DNA of 64,000 nucleotides from Devosia aurantiaca (GTDB lineage: Bacteria; Pseudomonadota; Alphaproteobacteria; Rhizobiales; Devosiaceae), in contig NZ_JAALFG010000003.1 in assembly GCF_011058215.1 (NCBI RefSeq), forward strand, positions 248,001 through 312,000. Direction: 5' to 3'. Under the pieces are notes generated by a model, which ran no database searches, had not been told where the DNA came from, and saw only the letters and a program-made list of their open reading frames with translations. Both the position numbers and the translations under genes were made by a program. This document shows positions 38,643 to 47,111 of the stretch, piece after piece (within the stretch, counting starts at the first letter, position 1; each line of letters begins with the position of its first letter).

Positions 38643-39656
38643 ATGAAACTCGCGACCCTCCGCAACGGCCGTCCCGATGGACAGCTCGTGATCGTCTCCA
38701 ACGACCTGAGCCGCTTTGTCTCGGCAGGCCGCATCGCGCCGACCCTGCAGGCGGCGCTCGACGGCTGGGATGCCTTGGCACCGGGCCTTTCTGCACTGGC
38801 GGCGCAGCTCGAGGTCGGCGACATTGCCGGGCAGGTGTTCGAAGCCAAGCTGGCCCATGCCCCGCTGCCGCGCGCTTTCCAGTGGATCGATGGCTCTGGT
38901 TACATGAGCCACCTTGAACGCGTGCGCTCGCTCAAGGGCAGCAAGGATGCGGAACTGCAATCGGTTCGCCCGCTGCTCTACCAGGGTGCCTCTGATTCGC
39001 TTTCTGGACCGACGGATCCGCTCCCGATCTATGGCGATGACTTGGCGCTCGATTTCGAAGCCGAAGTCGCCATCATCATCGGCGCCGTTCCGATGCGCGC
39101 CACGCGCGAACAGGCAAGCGCCGCTATCCGCCTGGTAACGTTGATCAATGACGTCTCGCTGCGCCGGCTGGTGGCCGATGATCTCCAGAATGGATTTGGC
39201 TTCTTCCATTCCAAACCTTCGACCGCCTTTGCGCCGGTCGCCGTGACGCTGGATAGCCTGGGCGAGCGCTGGCGCAACAATCGCCTTCATCTTCCAGTCC
39301 GCGTCGAGGTCAACGGCACCCTCTACGGCCAGCCCAATGCCGGCGTCGGCGTGCATTTCGATTTCCTCGACCTGATCGTCGAGGCTGCGCGAACCCGCAA
39401 CCTTGCGGCAGGAACCATCATCGGCGGGGGCACCATCTCCAATGCCCATGACGAAACGCTACCGATCAAATCGAACGGCATAGGTTTTGCCTGTATCGCC
39501 GAGGCGCGAACTGCCGAGAAGGCCAAGTTTGGTGGCGCCCGCACGCCCTTCCTCAAGGCCGGTGACGAAGTCCGCATCTTTGCCGTGGACAACGGCAGCG
39601 CACCCGTTTTCGGCAGCATCGCGCAACGCGTCGAAGCAGGTAACATTCCCGTGTAG
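38643..39656 (+). CDS. Fumarylacetoacetate hydrolase-family protein
   Basis: A 337-residue metal-dependent enzyme of the FAH family, which cleaves or decarboxylates beta-diketo acids in aromatic and sugar-acid breakdown. The core is DLALDFEAEVAIIIG, where the metal-binding acidic residues sit, and GYGFFHSKP-like FGFFHSKPSTAFAPV. TIIGGGTISNAH follows. The N-terminal part (MKLATLRNGRPDGQLVIVS) is of the longer FAA-hydrolase type seen beside homogentisate genes, but none are here, so the substrate is open. The ATG at 38643 has a poor ribosome-binding site. A terminator follows. Confidence 0.87.
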   Translation: MKLATLRNGRPDGQLVIVSNDLSRFVSAGRIAPTLQAALDGWDALAPGLSALAAQLEVGDIAGQVFEAKLAHAPLPRAFQWIDGSGYMSHLERVRSLKGSKDAELQSVRPLLYQGASDSLSGPTDPLPIYGDDLALDFEAEVAIIIGAVPMRATREQASAAIRLVTLINDVSLRRLVADDLQNGFGFFHSKPSTAFAPVAVTLDSLGERWRNNRLHLPVRVEVNGTLYGQPNAGVGVHFDFLDLIVEAARTRNLAAGTIIGGGTISNAHDETLPIKSNGIGFACIAEARTAEKAKFGGARTPFLKAGDEVRIFAVDNGSAPVFGSIAQRVEAGNIPV

Positions 39657-39712
39657 CCGTTGGGGATGACAGCCACACGTGAGACGCTTGGATTGTCGCC
39701 TCCAAAGCGATT

Positions 39713-39737
39713 GGGCGACCTTCGGGTCGCCCTCTTT
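39713..39737 (+). terminator. Rho-independent terminator after the FAH-family gene
   Basis: Perfect stem GGGCGACC / GGTCGCCC (39713-39720, 39725-39732) with a TTCG tetraloop, followed by a T-rich stretch. The rest of the 271-bp gap to cysS shows nothing I can name. Confidence 0.9.
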
Positions 39738-39927
39738 TGTTTTGCGCTTGCTTTCTGCCGCAGGCCCGGCCAATCTCGTGCGCTATGAAGACCCCGTGCA
39801 CCATTACCTGGTTCATTATTACCTGCTAACTCAAGCGTTGGCGGAGCGGTCTTCTTCATCCTCATAAAGCAAATGGATAGAGCCTCTCCCGCCAGAGCAC
39901 GATTTCGTCTGGCCAAGAGACTTTCCG

Positions 39928-41306
39928 ATGACGGCAAAGCCGCAGCTTTCGCTCTACAACACGCTCCATCGCGCCAAGGCGCCATTTACGCCGATGGATG
40001 CGAGCAATGTGCGGCTCTATGCCTGCGGCCCGACGGTCTATGACTTCGCCCATATCGGCAATGGCCGCGCCGCCATCGTCTTCGACCTGCTGTTTCGGCT
40101 CCTGCGTCACAGCTATGGCGCCGAGCACGTCACCTATGTGCGTAACATCACCGACGTCGACGACAAGATCAACGCCCGCGCCTTGCGCGACTTTCCCGAG
40201 TTGCCGCTCAACGACGCCATCCGCCGGGTAACTGAGACCACGGCTGCGCAATACCAGAAGGACGTCGCGGCCCTCAGCTGCCTCGAGCCGACGGTGCAAC
40301 CGCGCGCGACCGACAATATCGAGGGCATGCAAAAGCTGATCACGACGCTGATCGGCCGTGGTCATGCCTATGTCGCGGAAGGCGAAGTGCTGTTCGCGGT
40401 CGACTCCATGGAAGATTATGGCCAGCTTTCCGGGCGCAATCTCGACGACAATCTCGCCGGCGCCCGCATCGCCGTCGACACGCACAAGCGCAATCCGGCT
40501 GACTTCGTGCTCTGGAAACTGTCCTCCGCCGACGAACCCGGCTGGGAGAGCCCCTGGGGCCGCGGCCGGCCCGGCTGGCATATCGAATGCTCGGCCATGT
40601 CGGAGCGTTACCTTGGCGAAACCTTCGATATTCACGGCGGCGGGCTCGACCTCATCTTCCCGCACCACGAAAACGAAGTCGCCCAGTCCCGCTGCGCCCA
40701 TGGCTCGCACGCCATGGCCAATGTCTGGATGCATAACGGCTTCCTCCAGGTAGAGGGCCAGAAGATGAGCAAGTCGCTCGGCAACTTCTTCACCATCCAC
40801 CAGCTGCTGGAAACCAAAGACTTCGGCGGCCGCAAATGGCCGGGCGAAGCGCTGCGGCTGGCCATATTGATGACGCATTACCGCGAGCCGATCGATTTCT
40901 CCCAGCGGCGCCTCGAAGAAGCGGTGACCCTGCTCGAAAAATGGGAACGCGCTGCGGGCGACGCCGAGCCGGCATCCGACTTGTCTCCAGACCTCGTCGA
41001 TCGCCTCGCCCCGATGATCTCGACACGCCCGGCGCCATCGGCCGCATCCATGCCCTGTTCATGGACGAGGGCCGGGCCGCCGACGGGCTCGCGCTGGCTG
41101 CCCTGATGGGCATCCAGATCAAGCGCGAAGTGGCCGAGGACACCGGCGTCGCGAGCAAAGTCGCCGAACGCCTCGATGCCCTTAACAGCAAGGATTTCGC
41201 CAAAGCTGACGCCATCCGCAAGGACTTGGCCGAGCAAGGCATTGCCTTGATGGACTACAAGGATGAAGCTGGCCAGCGGCAGACGAAATGGGAGGTGAAG
41301 CGGTGA
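39928..41306 (+). CDS. cysS: Cysteinyl-tRNA synthetase, frameshifted
   Basis: Charges tRNA-Cys and is essential. The zinc-binding start [19 protein letters not shown] holds the HIGH motif, the middle holds [10 protein letters not shown] and [11 protein letters not shown], and [10 protein letters not shown] is the KMSKS loop. The frame breaks in CCCC at 41009-41012: a fifth C gives [21 protein letters not shown] and rejoins the C-terminal domain. Repaired length is 459 residues, standard. As written, the ORF stops at 41106, losing about 100 residues. In an essential gene this argues for a sequencing error. It leads a same-strand run with VOC, two GFA genes and cimA. Confidence 0.95.
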
Positions 41307-41378
41307 TGCGCAAGCTCCTGACATCGGCTGACGCAACACATCGGTTTCGTGGCCTTCTTTAACGCGAGGAGACTTCCC

Positions 41379-41759
41379 ATGATCGACCACACCGGCATCT
41401 TCGTTTCGGACTGGTCCCGCGGCCGCGCCTTTTACGACGCAGTATTCAAGGCGCTTGGGGGCAGCTGCATGTCGGAGATCCCGACCGAGTATACTGGCGG
41501 CTTCCATGTCTGCGGCTACGGTCGGGACGTGCCTGTCTTTTGGCTGAGCGAAAGCAAGGAGGCAGGCCCCGGTCGCCATACCGCTTTCGCCGCTCGCACC
41601 CGCGCCGAAGTGGACGCCTTCTATGCAGCCGCGATCGCTGCGGGTGGCAAGGACAATGGTGGACCCGGCATCCGGACCGAGTACAGCCCCAATTACTATG
41701 CCGCCTTCGTCTACGATCCGGACGGCAACAATATCGAAGCAGTGTGTCATGCCCCTTAG
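41379..41759 (+). CDS. VOC (glyoxalase/bleomycin-resistance fold) family protein
   Basis: A 126-residue protein with the paired beta-alpha-beta-beta-beta modules of the VOC superfamily: MIDHTGIFVSDWSRGRAFYD at the start and FVYDPDGNNIEAVCHAP at the end. The latter carries the metal-ligand glutamate. Members are metal-dependent lyases, dioxygenases or resistance proteins, and the reaction here is unknown. GAGGAG lies 9 nt before the ATG at 41379, which is why the upstream in-frame ATG is not used. It overlaps the first GFA gene by 11 bp, so translation is probably coupled. Confidence 0.87.
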   Translation: MIDHTGIFVSDWSRGRAFYDAVFKALGGSCMSEIPTEYTGGFHVCGYGRDVPVFWLSESKEAGPGRHTAFAARTRAEVDAFYAAAIAAGGKDNGGPGIRTEYSPNYYAAFVYDPDGNNIEAVCHAP

Positions 41760-42222
41760 TGATGCCCATACCGGCGGCTGCCAATGCGGGGCGGTGCGCT
41801 TTCGCGTGACGCGCCTGGGGCGGCCGTCGATCTGTCATTGCCGCATGTGCCAGAAGGCGTTCGGCGGCTTCTTTGGCCCATTGGTTACGGCGCATAATGC
41901 CGTTTGGACTCGTGGGGAGCCCAAGTGGTTCCAGAGCTCGGATGCCGCCCGCCGCGCCTTTTGCGGCGAGTGCGGCACGCCGCTCGCCTATGAAACGCGC
42001 TTCGGCCTCGAACTGGCCATCGGCACCTTCGACGATCCCACCGTTGCCGCACCGGAAATACAGGTCAACCCGGACGACAAGCTGCCCTTCTTCGACACGC
42101 TGACCAGCATTCCGGTGCGGCACGAGGTCAGCGACGAGTGGCGCGACTTCATGGCCGGCATCCACTCCAACCAGCATCCGGACCACGATACCGAGGCCTG
42201 GCCGCCCAAGGGAGACGCTTGA
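41749..42222 (+). CDS. GFA-family (CENP-V/GFA) zinc protein, first of two
   Basis: A 157-residue protein of the glutathione-dependent formaldehyde-activating (GFA) family, a small zinc beta-fold. The zinc ligands are visible in GGCQCGAVRF, ICHCRMCQKAFGG and FCGECGTPL. Family members help form S-hydroxymethylglutathione or bind related adducts, but many have no proven reaction. It overlaps the VOC gene upstream by 11 bp and touches the second GFA gene by a TGATG junction at 42220-42224. The two GFA proteins share layout but are clearly diverged. Confidence 0.85.
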   Translation: MPLSDAHTGGCQCGAVRFRVTRLGRPSICHCRMCQKAFGGFFGPLVTAHNAVWTRGEPKWFQSSDAARRAFCGECGTPLAYETRFGLELAIGTFDDPTVAAPEIQVNPDDKLPFFDTLTSIPVRHEVSDEWRDFMAGIHSNQHPDHDTEAWPPKGDA

Positions 42223-42716
42223 TGGACCGCGTGGATATCGAGGTGAGCGGCGGTTGCCAGTGTGGCGCGGTGCGCTACCATGCGACGCAGATGCTGGACA
42301 ATGCCCATATCTGCCACTGCCGCATGTGCCAGAAGGCGGCGGGCAATATCTTTATCGCCCTGGTTGCCGCGCCCAAGGATGCCGTCACTTGGACCCGCGG
42401 CACGCCGGGACGCTTTCGCAGCTCAGAGCACGTCGATCGCGGATTTTGTGCACAATGCGGTACGCCGCTCTTTTATGAGACGATAACCGGCGACCGCATC
42501 AACTTCACCATCGGCTCGCTCGACCATCCCGAGCTGTTCCCGCCCAGGACCAGCGATGGCAACGAGGGCAAGGTGCCCTGGTTCGAGAGCATCCTCAGCC
42601 TTCGCGACAACGGTACGACCGGGAGCGGACCGGATGACGATGCCGCCTGGGCCGCTGCCATCGCAAGCAGCAATCGTCAGCATCCCGACTACGATACCCA
42701 AGTCTGGCCTGAGTAG
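42222..42716 (+). CDS. GFA-family (CENP-V/GFA) zinc protein, second of two
   Basis: A 164-residue paralogue of the preceding gene. The zinc-site motifs GGCQCGAVRY, ICHCRMCQKAAGN and FCAQCGTPLFYE are all kept. It begins within the stop codon of its partner (TGATG), which implies translational coupling, and ends 3 bp before cimA. The tail SSNRQHPDYDTQVWPE echoes the first copy's HSNQHPDHDTEAWPP, which supports tandem duplication. Whether they form a heteromer is inference. Confidence 0.85.
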   Translation: MDRVDIEVSGGCQCGAVRYHATQMLDNAHICHCRMCQKAAGNIFIALVAAPKDAVTWTRGTPGRFRSSEHVDRGFCAQCGTPLFYETITGDRINFTIGSLDHPELFPPRTSDGNEGKVPWFESILSLRDNGTTGSGPDDDAAWAAAIASSNRQHPDYDTQVWPE

Positions 42717-42719
42717 ACC

Positions 42720-44360
42720 ATGTCCCGCACCCGCCTTTATCTCTTCGACACCACCCTGCGCGACGGTGCCCAAACCGCTGGCGTCGAATTCTCGCTCGAG
42801 GACAAGATCGCCATTACTGCGATGCTCGAAGAGCTGGGTGTCGACTATATCGAAGGCGGCTATCCCGGGGCCAACCCGGTTGACACGGCCTTCTTCGAAC
42901 AGCGCCGCACCAAAAGGGCGAGCTTCACCGCCTTTGGCATGACCAAGAGGGCAGGGCGCTCGGCGGACAATGATCCGGGCGTGCAGGCGCTTCTTCAATC
43001 CCAAGCCGATGCCACCTGCTTCGTCGCCAAGGCCTGGGACTATCAGGTCGAGCTGGCGTTGGGCTCAACCACGGACGAGCATCTCGAAGGGCTAGCCGAG
43101 ACGGTGCGCGTTGCGGCGGCGGCTGGCAAGGAAGTGCTGATCGATCTCGAACACTTCTTCGATGGCTATAAGGCCAATCCGACCTATGCGCTGGCCTGCG
43201 TCACGGCGGCCCTCGACGCTGGCGCGCGCTGGGTTGTGCTGTGCGACACCAATGGCGGCACGATGCCGTCGGAAGTGCGCGAAATCGTCGGCACGGTTCT
43301 CGAACATGCGCCCGGTGAAAAGCTCGGCATCCACCCCCATGACGATACCGGCCAGGCAGTGGCAAATGCGCTCGCCGCCATCGAGATGGGTGTCTGCCAG
43401 GTGCAAGGCACGCTCAATGGCTTGGGCGAACGCTGCGGCAATACCAACCTCGTGTCGCTGATCCCGACGCTCATGCTCAAACCCTATTATGCGCAGCGTT
43501 TCGAGACTAGCATCACCCTCGAGCGGCTCGCGCGCCTCACCCACATTTCGCGCGCCTTTGACGATCGCCTCAACCGCGCCCCGGCCCGGCAGGCGCCCTA
43601 TGTCGGCGCTTCGGCCTTCGCCACCAAGGCCGGCATCCATGCGTCCGCTCTGCTCAAGGATTTTTCGACCTACGAGCATGTTACGCCCGAAAGCGTCGGT
43701 AACGAACGAAGCATCATGGTCTCGCAACAGGCTGGAAAATCCAATCTCCTGACCGCGTTGGCCCGTCACGACATCCGCATCGAAAAGGACGATCCGCGCC
43801 TTGAAAAACTGCTGGCCGAAGTCAAGCAGCGCGAGGCCTTCGGCTATTCCTATGACGGCGCTGACGCTTCGTTCTGCGTGCTGGCGCACGAAGTTTTGGG
43901 CACGCTGCCGAGCTTCTTTGAAGTCGAGCATTACCGGGCCATGGTCGAGCGCCGCCACAATGCGCAGGGCGAAGAAATGACGGTCACCGAAGCCGTGGTG
44001 AAACTGCGCATCGACGGCGAATTGCTGATGTCGGTGGCCGAAGGCAACGGCCCCGTCAACGCGCTGGACCAGGCCCTGCGCAAGGATTTGGGCAAGTATT
44101 CTGCGCTGATCGAGGATGTCGAACTCGCCGACTTCAAGGTGCGTATCCTGGACGGCGGCACGGGCGCGGTCACCCGTGTACTGGTCGAAAGCCGCGACGC
44201 TTCGGGCGAACGATGGGTCACCATCGGCGTATCGCCCAATATTATTGATGCGTCCTTTGAAGCTCTATATGAATCCATTACATACAAGCTGTTGAAAACA
44301 GAAGCGGCTCTGGGATCGACGGTAACGGCACATCGCCGGCCAGTGCTGGCTGCCGGCTGA
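42720..44360 (+). CDS. cimA: (R)-citramalate synthase
   Basis: Condenses pyruvate and acetyl-CoA to citramalate, a threonine-independent entry to isoleucine synthesis. The 546-residue protein starts LYLFDTTLRDGAQTAGVEFS, the DTTLRDG signature with GAQ. HPHDDTGQAVANAL supplies the metal-binding histidines, and GLGERCGNTNL is the third signature. The C-terminal allosteric domain (about 400-530) is present, so isoleucine feedback is plausible. It starts 3 bp after the second GFA gene and is probably transcribed with it. A related 2-isopropylmalate synthase is the main alternative, but the N-terminal wording fits CimA better. Confidence 0.92.
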   Translation: MSRTRLYLFDTTLRDGAQTAGVEFSLEDKIAITAMLEELGVDYIEGGYPGANPVDTAFFEQRRTKRASFTAFGMTKRAGRSADNDPGVQALLQSQADATCFVAKAWDYQVELALGSTTDEHLEGLAETVRVAAAAGKEVLIDLEHFFDGYKANPTYALACVTAALDAGARWVVLCDTNGGTMPSEVREIVGTVLEHAPGEKLGIHPHDDTGQAVANALAAIEMGVCQVQGTLNGLGERCGNTNLVSLIPTLMLKPYYAQRFETSITLERLARLTHISRAFDDRLNRAPARQAPYVGASAFATKAGIHASALLKDFSTYEHVTPESVGNERSIMVSQQAGKSNLLTALARHDIRIEKDDPRLEKLLAEVKQREAFGYSYDGADASFCVLAHEVLGTLPSFFEVEHYRAMVERRHNAQGEEMTVTEAVVKLRIDGELLMSVAEGNGPVNALDQALRKDLGKYSALIEDVELADFKVRILDGGTGAVTRVLVESRDASGERWVTIGVSPNIIDASFEALYESITYKLLKTEAALGSTVTAHRRPVLAAG

Positions 44361-44369
44361 CTTGGATCT

Positions 44370-46652
44370 GTGGAGAATAAACTGGCCGAAACCGCTTCGA
44401 AACGACCACTAGCCCTGACCATCGGGGCGGCCGCGGTCACCTTAGTCGTTATTCTTGGCGTGTTGACCGGCCCATCCGTCGTCACCTGCTTCAATAGCCC
44501 TGATGGCATGGGCCAGTGTTTGCGCGGCCGAATGGTCGATGTCGGCCTGATTCCCGCGCCACCCGCTGCTGCAATTGCCGATACCGAGGCTGCGGACGAT
44601 GCCGAAGCTGTTGCTGATGCCGCTACGCCTGAAGAGACACCCGCATCGGACGTGGCGGTAACGGACGAGCCGGCGCTCGAAGTTGCGCCACCCGCCGCAG
44701 CGGCGGCCGAGACGGTACCGAGCGCGGACGACGTCGTCACCGCAACCTTCGGCTTGCTGCGGGCCGAGCCCGATGGCTCCGTAGTCATCGCCGGCAGTGG
44801 CACGCCGGGCAGCGAAGTGGAAGTTTTTGCTAATGGCGAGCCGCTTGGCGTTGCGACCGTCGAAAACAGCGGCGATTGGGTCATCGTTCCCGAAGAGCCG
44901 CTGCCACCCGGCGGCCTAGAAATCACCCTCGGCGAAGCGGGCAAGCCAGGCACAGCCGACGAATCCTTCATCGTCGTGATCGACGAAGACAAGACTACCC
45001 AGCCGCTTGTCGTTGCCAGCACGCCGGGCGAAGCCAGCGAAGTGCTGCAGGGCCTGACAGCCCCGGCCGACATCGCGATCGCCCAAGCAGAAGCGGCCGA
45101 CGAGCCATCAGCGGACCCAGCGGTCGCCGGGTCTACGCCTGACACCGAAGCTGCGCCTGAAGCGGCGACAGCGACAGTGCCGGATGCAGAATTGGCGGTG
45201 GAAGAAGATGCTGGCGAAACCACCGAAGCGCCGGGGTCTACCGCTGGAGCTCCCGAGACGGCCGAAGCGCCGGACGCTGTTGATGAAGCAGCGCCCGAAG
45301 CGACTGACGAGGATTTGGCTGTTGCAGCGCTGCCCGAGGCAGATGAGCCAGCCCCAGCCGTCGAGACTGGTGAGCCCGCAAACGCAACTGCCGAGACGCA
45401 GCCCGCCGCCAACGCCGGCAGCGAACCTGCTATTGCCTCGGTCGAAGAGCCTGCTGCCGCGCTAGAGGACGATCGGTCCGTTGCAACAGCTGCACCTCCG
45501 AGCGAAGTCCCGAATGAGCCAGAAACCGTCGACGCCATCATCGACATGCTGCCGCCCACGATCGACGCCATCGAAAAGGAAGGCGATCGCACCTTCTTCG
45601 CCGGTGCCGGACCTGAGGGCGGCACGGTGCGCCTTTATGTCGACGATCAGTTCGTCGCCGATGCCGAAGTCGCGGATGGACGCTGGCTGGTCGAAGCTGG
45701 GGACGTGCTCGACGATCCAAGCCAGCGCGTCCGCGTGGACCTTCTGCGCGAGGGGTCTGCCGAGGTCGCTGCCCGGGCCGAGGTGAACTTCGTCGTTGAA
45801 CTCCCCGAGGCAGAAGAGCCGATTGCCGTTGCCCAGGCCGAACAGGAACAGGAGCCGCAACCGGCTCCCGAGGCCGCTGCTGATTCGCCGTCATCGACGG
45901 CATCGGCAACGTCATCTGAGTCAACGTCGGCCACCGAACCAGCAACGCCTGCTCAGCCGGCGGCAACGCCGGAGCAGCCTGCTGCCCCGGCACAGCCCGA
46001 AACGGCACAGGCTAATTCACCAGCAGCACCGGCGGTAGAACCGACGCCAACGTCGCCGGCGAACCAGCCGCAGTCTGCCGGTCAGTCTACCCAAGCGGCA
46101 GCAGAGCCAGACGAACCGGCTAGTTCTGTTGGTACTACGGAGCCCGAACCGGTCCCGGAACCAATCGTCACTGCAGAAGCGACCACGCCGCCGCCTGACT
46201 CGGAAGAGCCGGCTCAGACCAGTGTGCCTCCTGAACCCATTGCAGAGACGGCACCGGCTAATGCGCCGACAGCAAGCCCGGCACCAGCGCAGGCGGTGCC
46301 CGCAGAGGCCGACCCAGTTGCCGAGCCTGAACCTGCGGTTAGCCCTGAGCCGGCCGTCGAGCCGCAGCCAGAAGCACAGCCGCAGCCACAAGCCGCGCCG
46401 CAAACCGTTGCCCAGCCTGAACCTGAGGTGCCCACCATGGTGGCGGTGTCGCTCGGCGATCCGGAAGCGCAGCGATTTGCGTCCGGCAAGGCCATTATCC
46501 GCCGCGGCGACAATCTGTGGACGATCGCGCGTCGCGTCTACGGCGAAGGCATCAAGTACACCACGATCTACGATGCCAATACCGGACAGATTCGCGACCC
46601 GGATCGCATCTATCCGGGTCAGGTTTTCGACCTGCCCGAAGAGTTGCAATAA
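44370..46652 (+). CDS. Membrane-anchored LysM protein with long Pro/Ala/Glu-rich linkers
   Basis: A 760-residue protein built as follows: short cytoplasmic start, one transmembrane helix (LTIGAAAVTLVVILGVLTG, about residues 16-36), an acidic Ala/Glu-rich segment, an Ig-like unit (about 125-225), a long Pro/Ala/Glu-rich stretch, a second Ig-like unit (about 390-480), a further Pro/Ala/Gln-rich stretch (about 490-690) and a C-terminal LysM domain (RRGDNLWTIARRVYGEGIKY). It is likely to stand in the periplasm and bind peptidoglycan. Start is GTG at 44370, 9 bp after cimA. The low-complexity parts make long antisense ORFs that are not genes. Its precise role is unknown. Confidence 0.83.
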   Translation: MENKLAETASKRPLALTIGAAAVTLVVILGVLTGPSVVTCFNSPDGMGQCLRGRMVDVGLIPAPPAAAIADTEAADDAEAVADAATPEETPASDVAVTDEPALEVAPPAAAAAETVPSADDVVTATFGLLRAEPDGSVVIAGSGTPGSEVEVFANGEPLGVATVENSGDWVIVPEEPLPPGGLEITLGEAGKPGTADESFIVVIDEDKTTQPLVVASTPGEASEVLQGLTAPADIAIAQAEAADEPSADPAVAGSTPDTEAAPEAATATVPDAELAVEEDAGETTEAPGSTAGAPETAEAPDAVDEAAPEATDEDLAVAALPEADEPAPAVETGEPANATAETQPAANAGSEPAIASVEEPAAALEDDRSVATAAPPSEVPNEPETVDAIIDMLPPTIDAIEKEGDRTFFAGAGPEGGTVRLYVDDQFVADAEVADGRWLVEAGDVLDDPSQRVRVDLLREGSAEVAARAEVNFVVELPEAEEPIAVAQAEQEQEPQPAPEAAADSPSSTASATSSESTSATEPATPAQPAATPEQPAAPAQPETAQANSPAAPAVEPTPTSPANQPQSAGQSTQAAAEPDEPASSVGTTEPEPVPEPIVTAEATTPPPDSEEPAQTSVPPEPIAETAPANAPTASPAPAQAVPAEADPVAEPEPAVSPEPAVEPQPEAQPQPQAAPQTVAQPEPEVPTMVAVSLGDPEAQRFASGKAIIRRGDNLWTIARRVYGEGIKYTTIYDANTGQIRDPDRIYPGQVFDLPEELQ

Positions 46653-46656
46653 TCGC

Positions 46657-46680
46657 AAACGGCGCCTGCGGGCGCCGTTT
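46657..46680 (+). terminator. Strong hairpin after the LysM gene
   Basis: Perfect 10-bp stem AAACGGCGCC / GGCGCCGTTT with a TGCG loop, starting 4 bp past the stop. The T tail is only three bases, so termination may be partial. Confidence 0.75.
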
Positions 46681-46793
46681 CCCATGGGGATTGACCTTTG
46701 CAGGCAAACTCACCATGTTCCATCGTAATCCACCGATCAAGCATGAGCCCGGGCGTTTCGCGCGCCTCGATCATGCGCAGACAAGCGGCGCCC

Positions 46794-47111
46794 ATGCGTG
46801 ACGACGACATTGCCAATATTATGCGGGCCTTGGGCCATCCGGTCCGGCTCGAAATTTTGCGGATCCTCGCCAGCCAGCAGGGTCAATGCTGCTGTGGCGA
46901 TGTGACCGAAAGCCTGACGCTTGCCCAGTCGACGGTGTCCCAGCACATCAAGGTCTTGCTCGATGCCGGGCTGATCGAGCGCAAGGCGCAGGGCACGCGC
47001 AACCGCTACTGCATCAGTCACGACAAGCTTGGTGAACTCAATTCCGCTTTCGGCGGTCTACTCGAGGGGCTCGCCCCGCTCGTTGCGAGCAAGGAAGCGG
47101 AACCCGCCTGA
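46794..47111 (+). CDS. ArsR-family winged-helix regulator
   Basis: A 105-residue repressor-type regulator. The helix-turn-helix covers IMRALGHPVRLEILRILASQ through LAQSTVSQHIKVLLDAGLIE. QCCCGDV, just before the recognition region, resembles the metal- or thiol-sensing cysteine site of ArsR proteins. The ATG at 46794 (MRDDDIANIM) is chosen as the usual family start; earlier in-frame ATGs exist at 46743 and 46773. Its stop overlaps the start of the Atm1-type exporter (TGATG at 47109-47113), so it most likely controls that gene and itself. Confidence 0.88.
   Translation: MRDDDIANIMRALGHPVRLEILRILASQQGQCCCGDVTESLTLAQSTVSQHIKVLLDAGLIERKAQGTRNRYCISHDKLGELNSAFGGLLEGLAPLVASKEAEPA

Noticed and set aside
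43931-45625. 564-codon Ser/Ala/Gly-rich minus-strand ORF
   Set aside because: Mirror image of the low-complexity Glu/Ala/Pro region of the LysM protein; no start or motif of its own.
45000-46430. Repetitive DNA in the LysM gene as a CRISPR-like or tandem-repeat array
   Set aside because: The repetition is at the level of Pro/Ala/Glu codons, with no constant unit length or spacer pattern.
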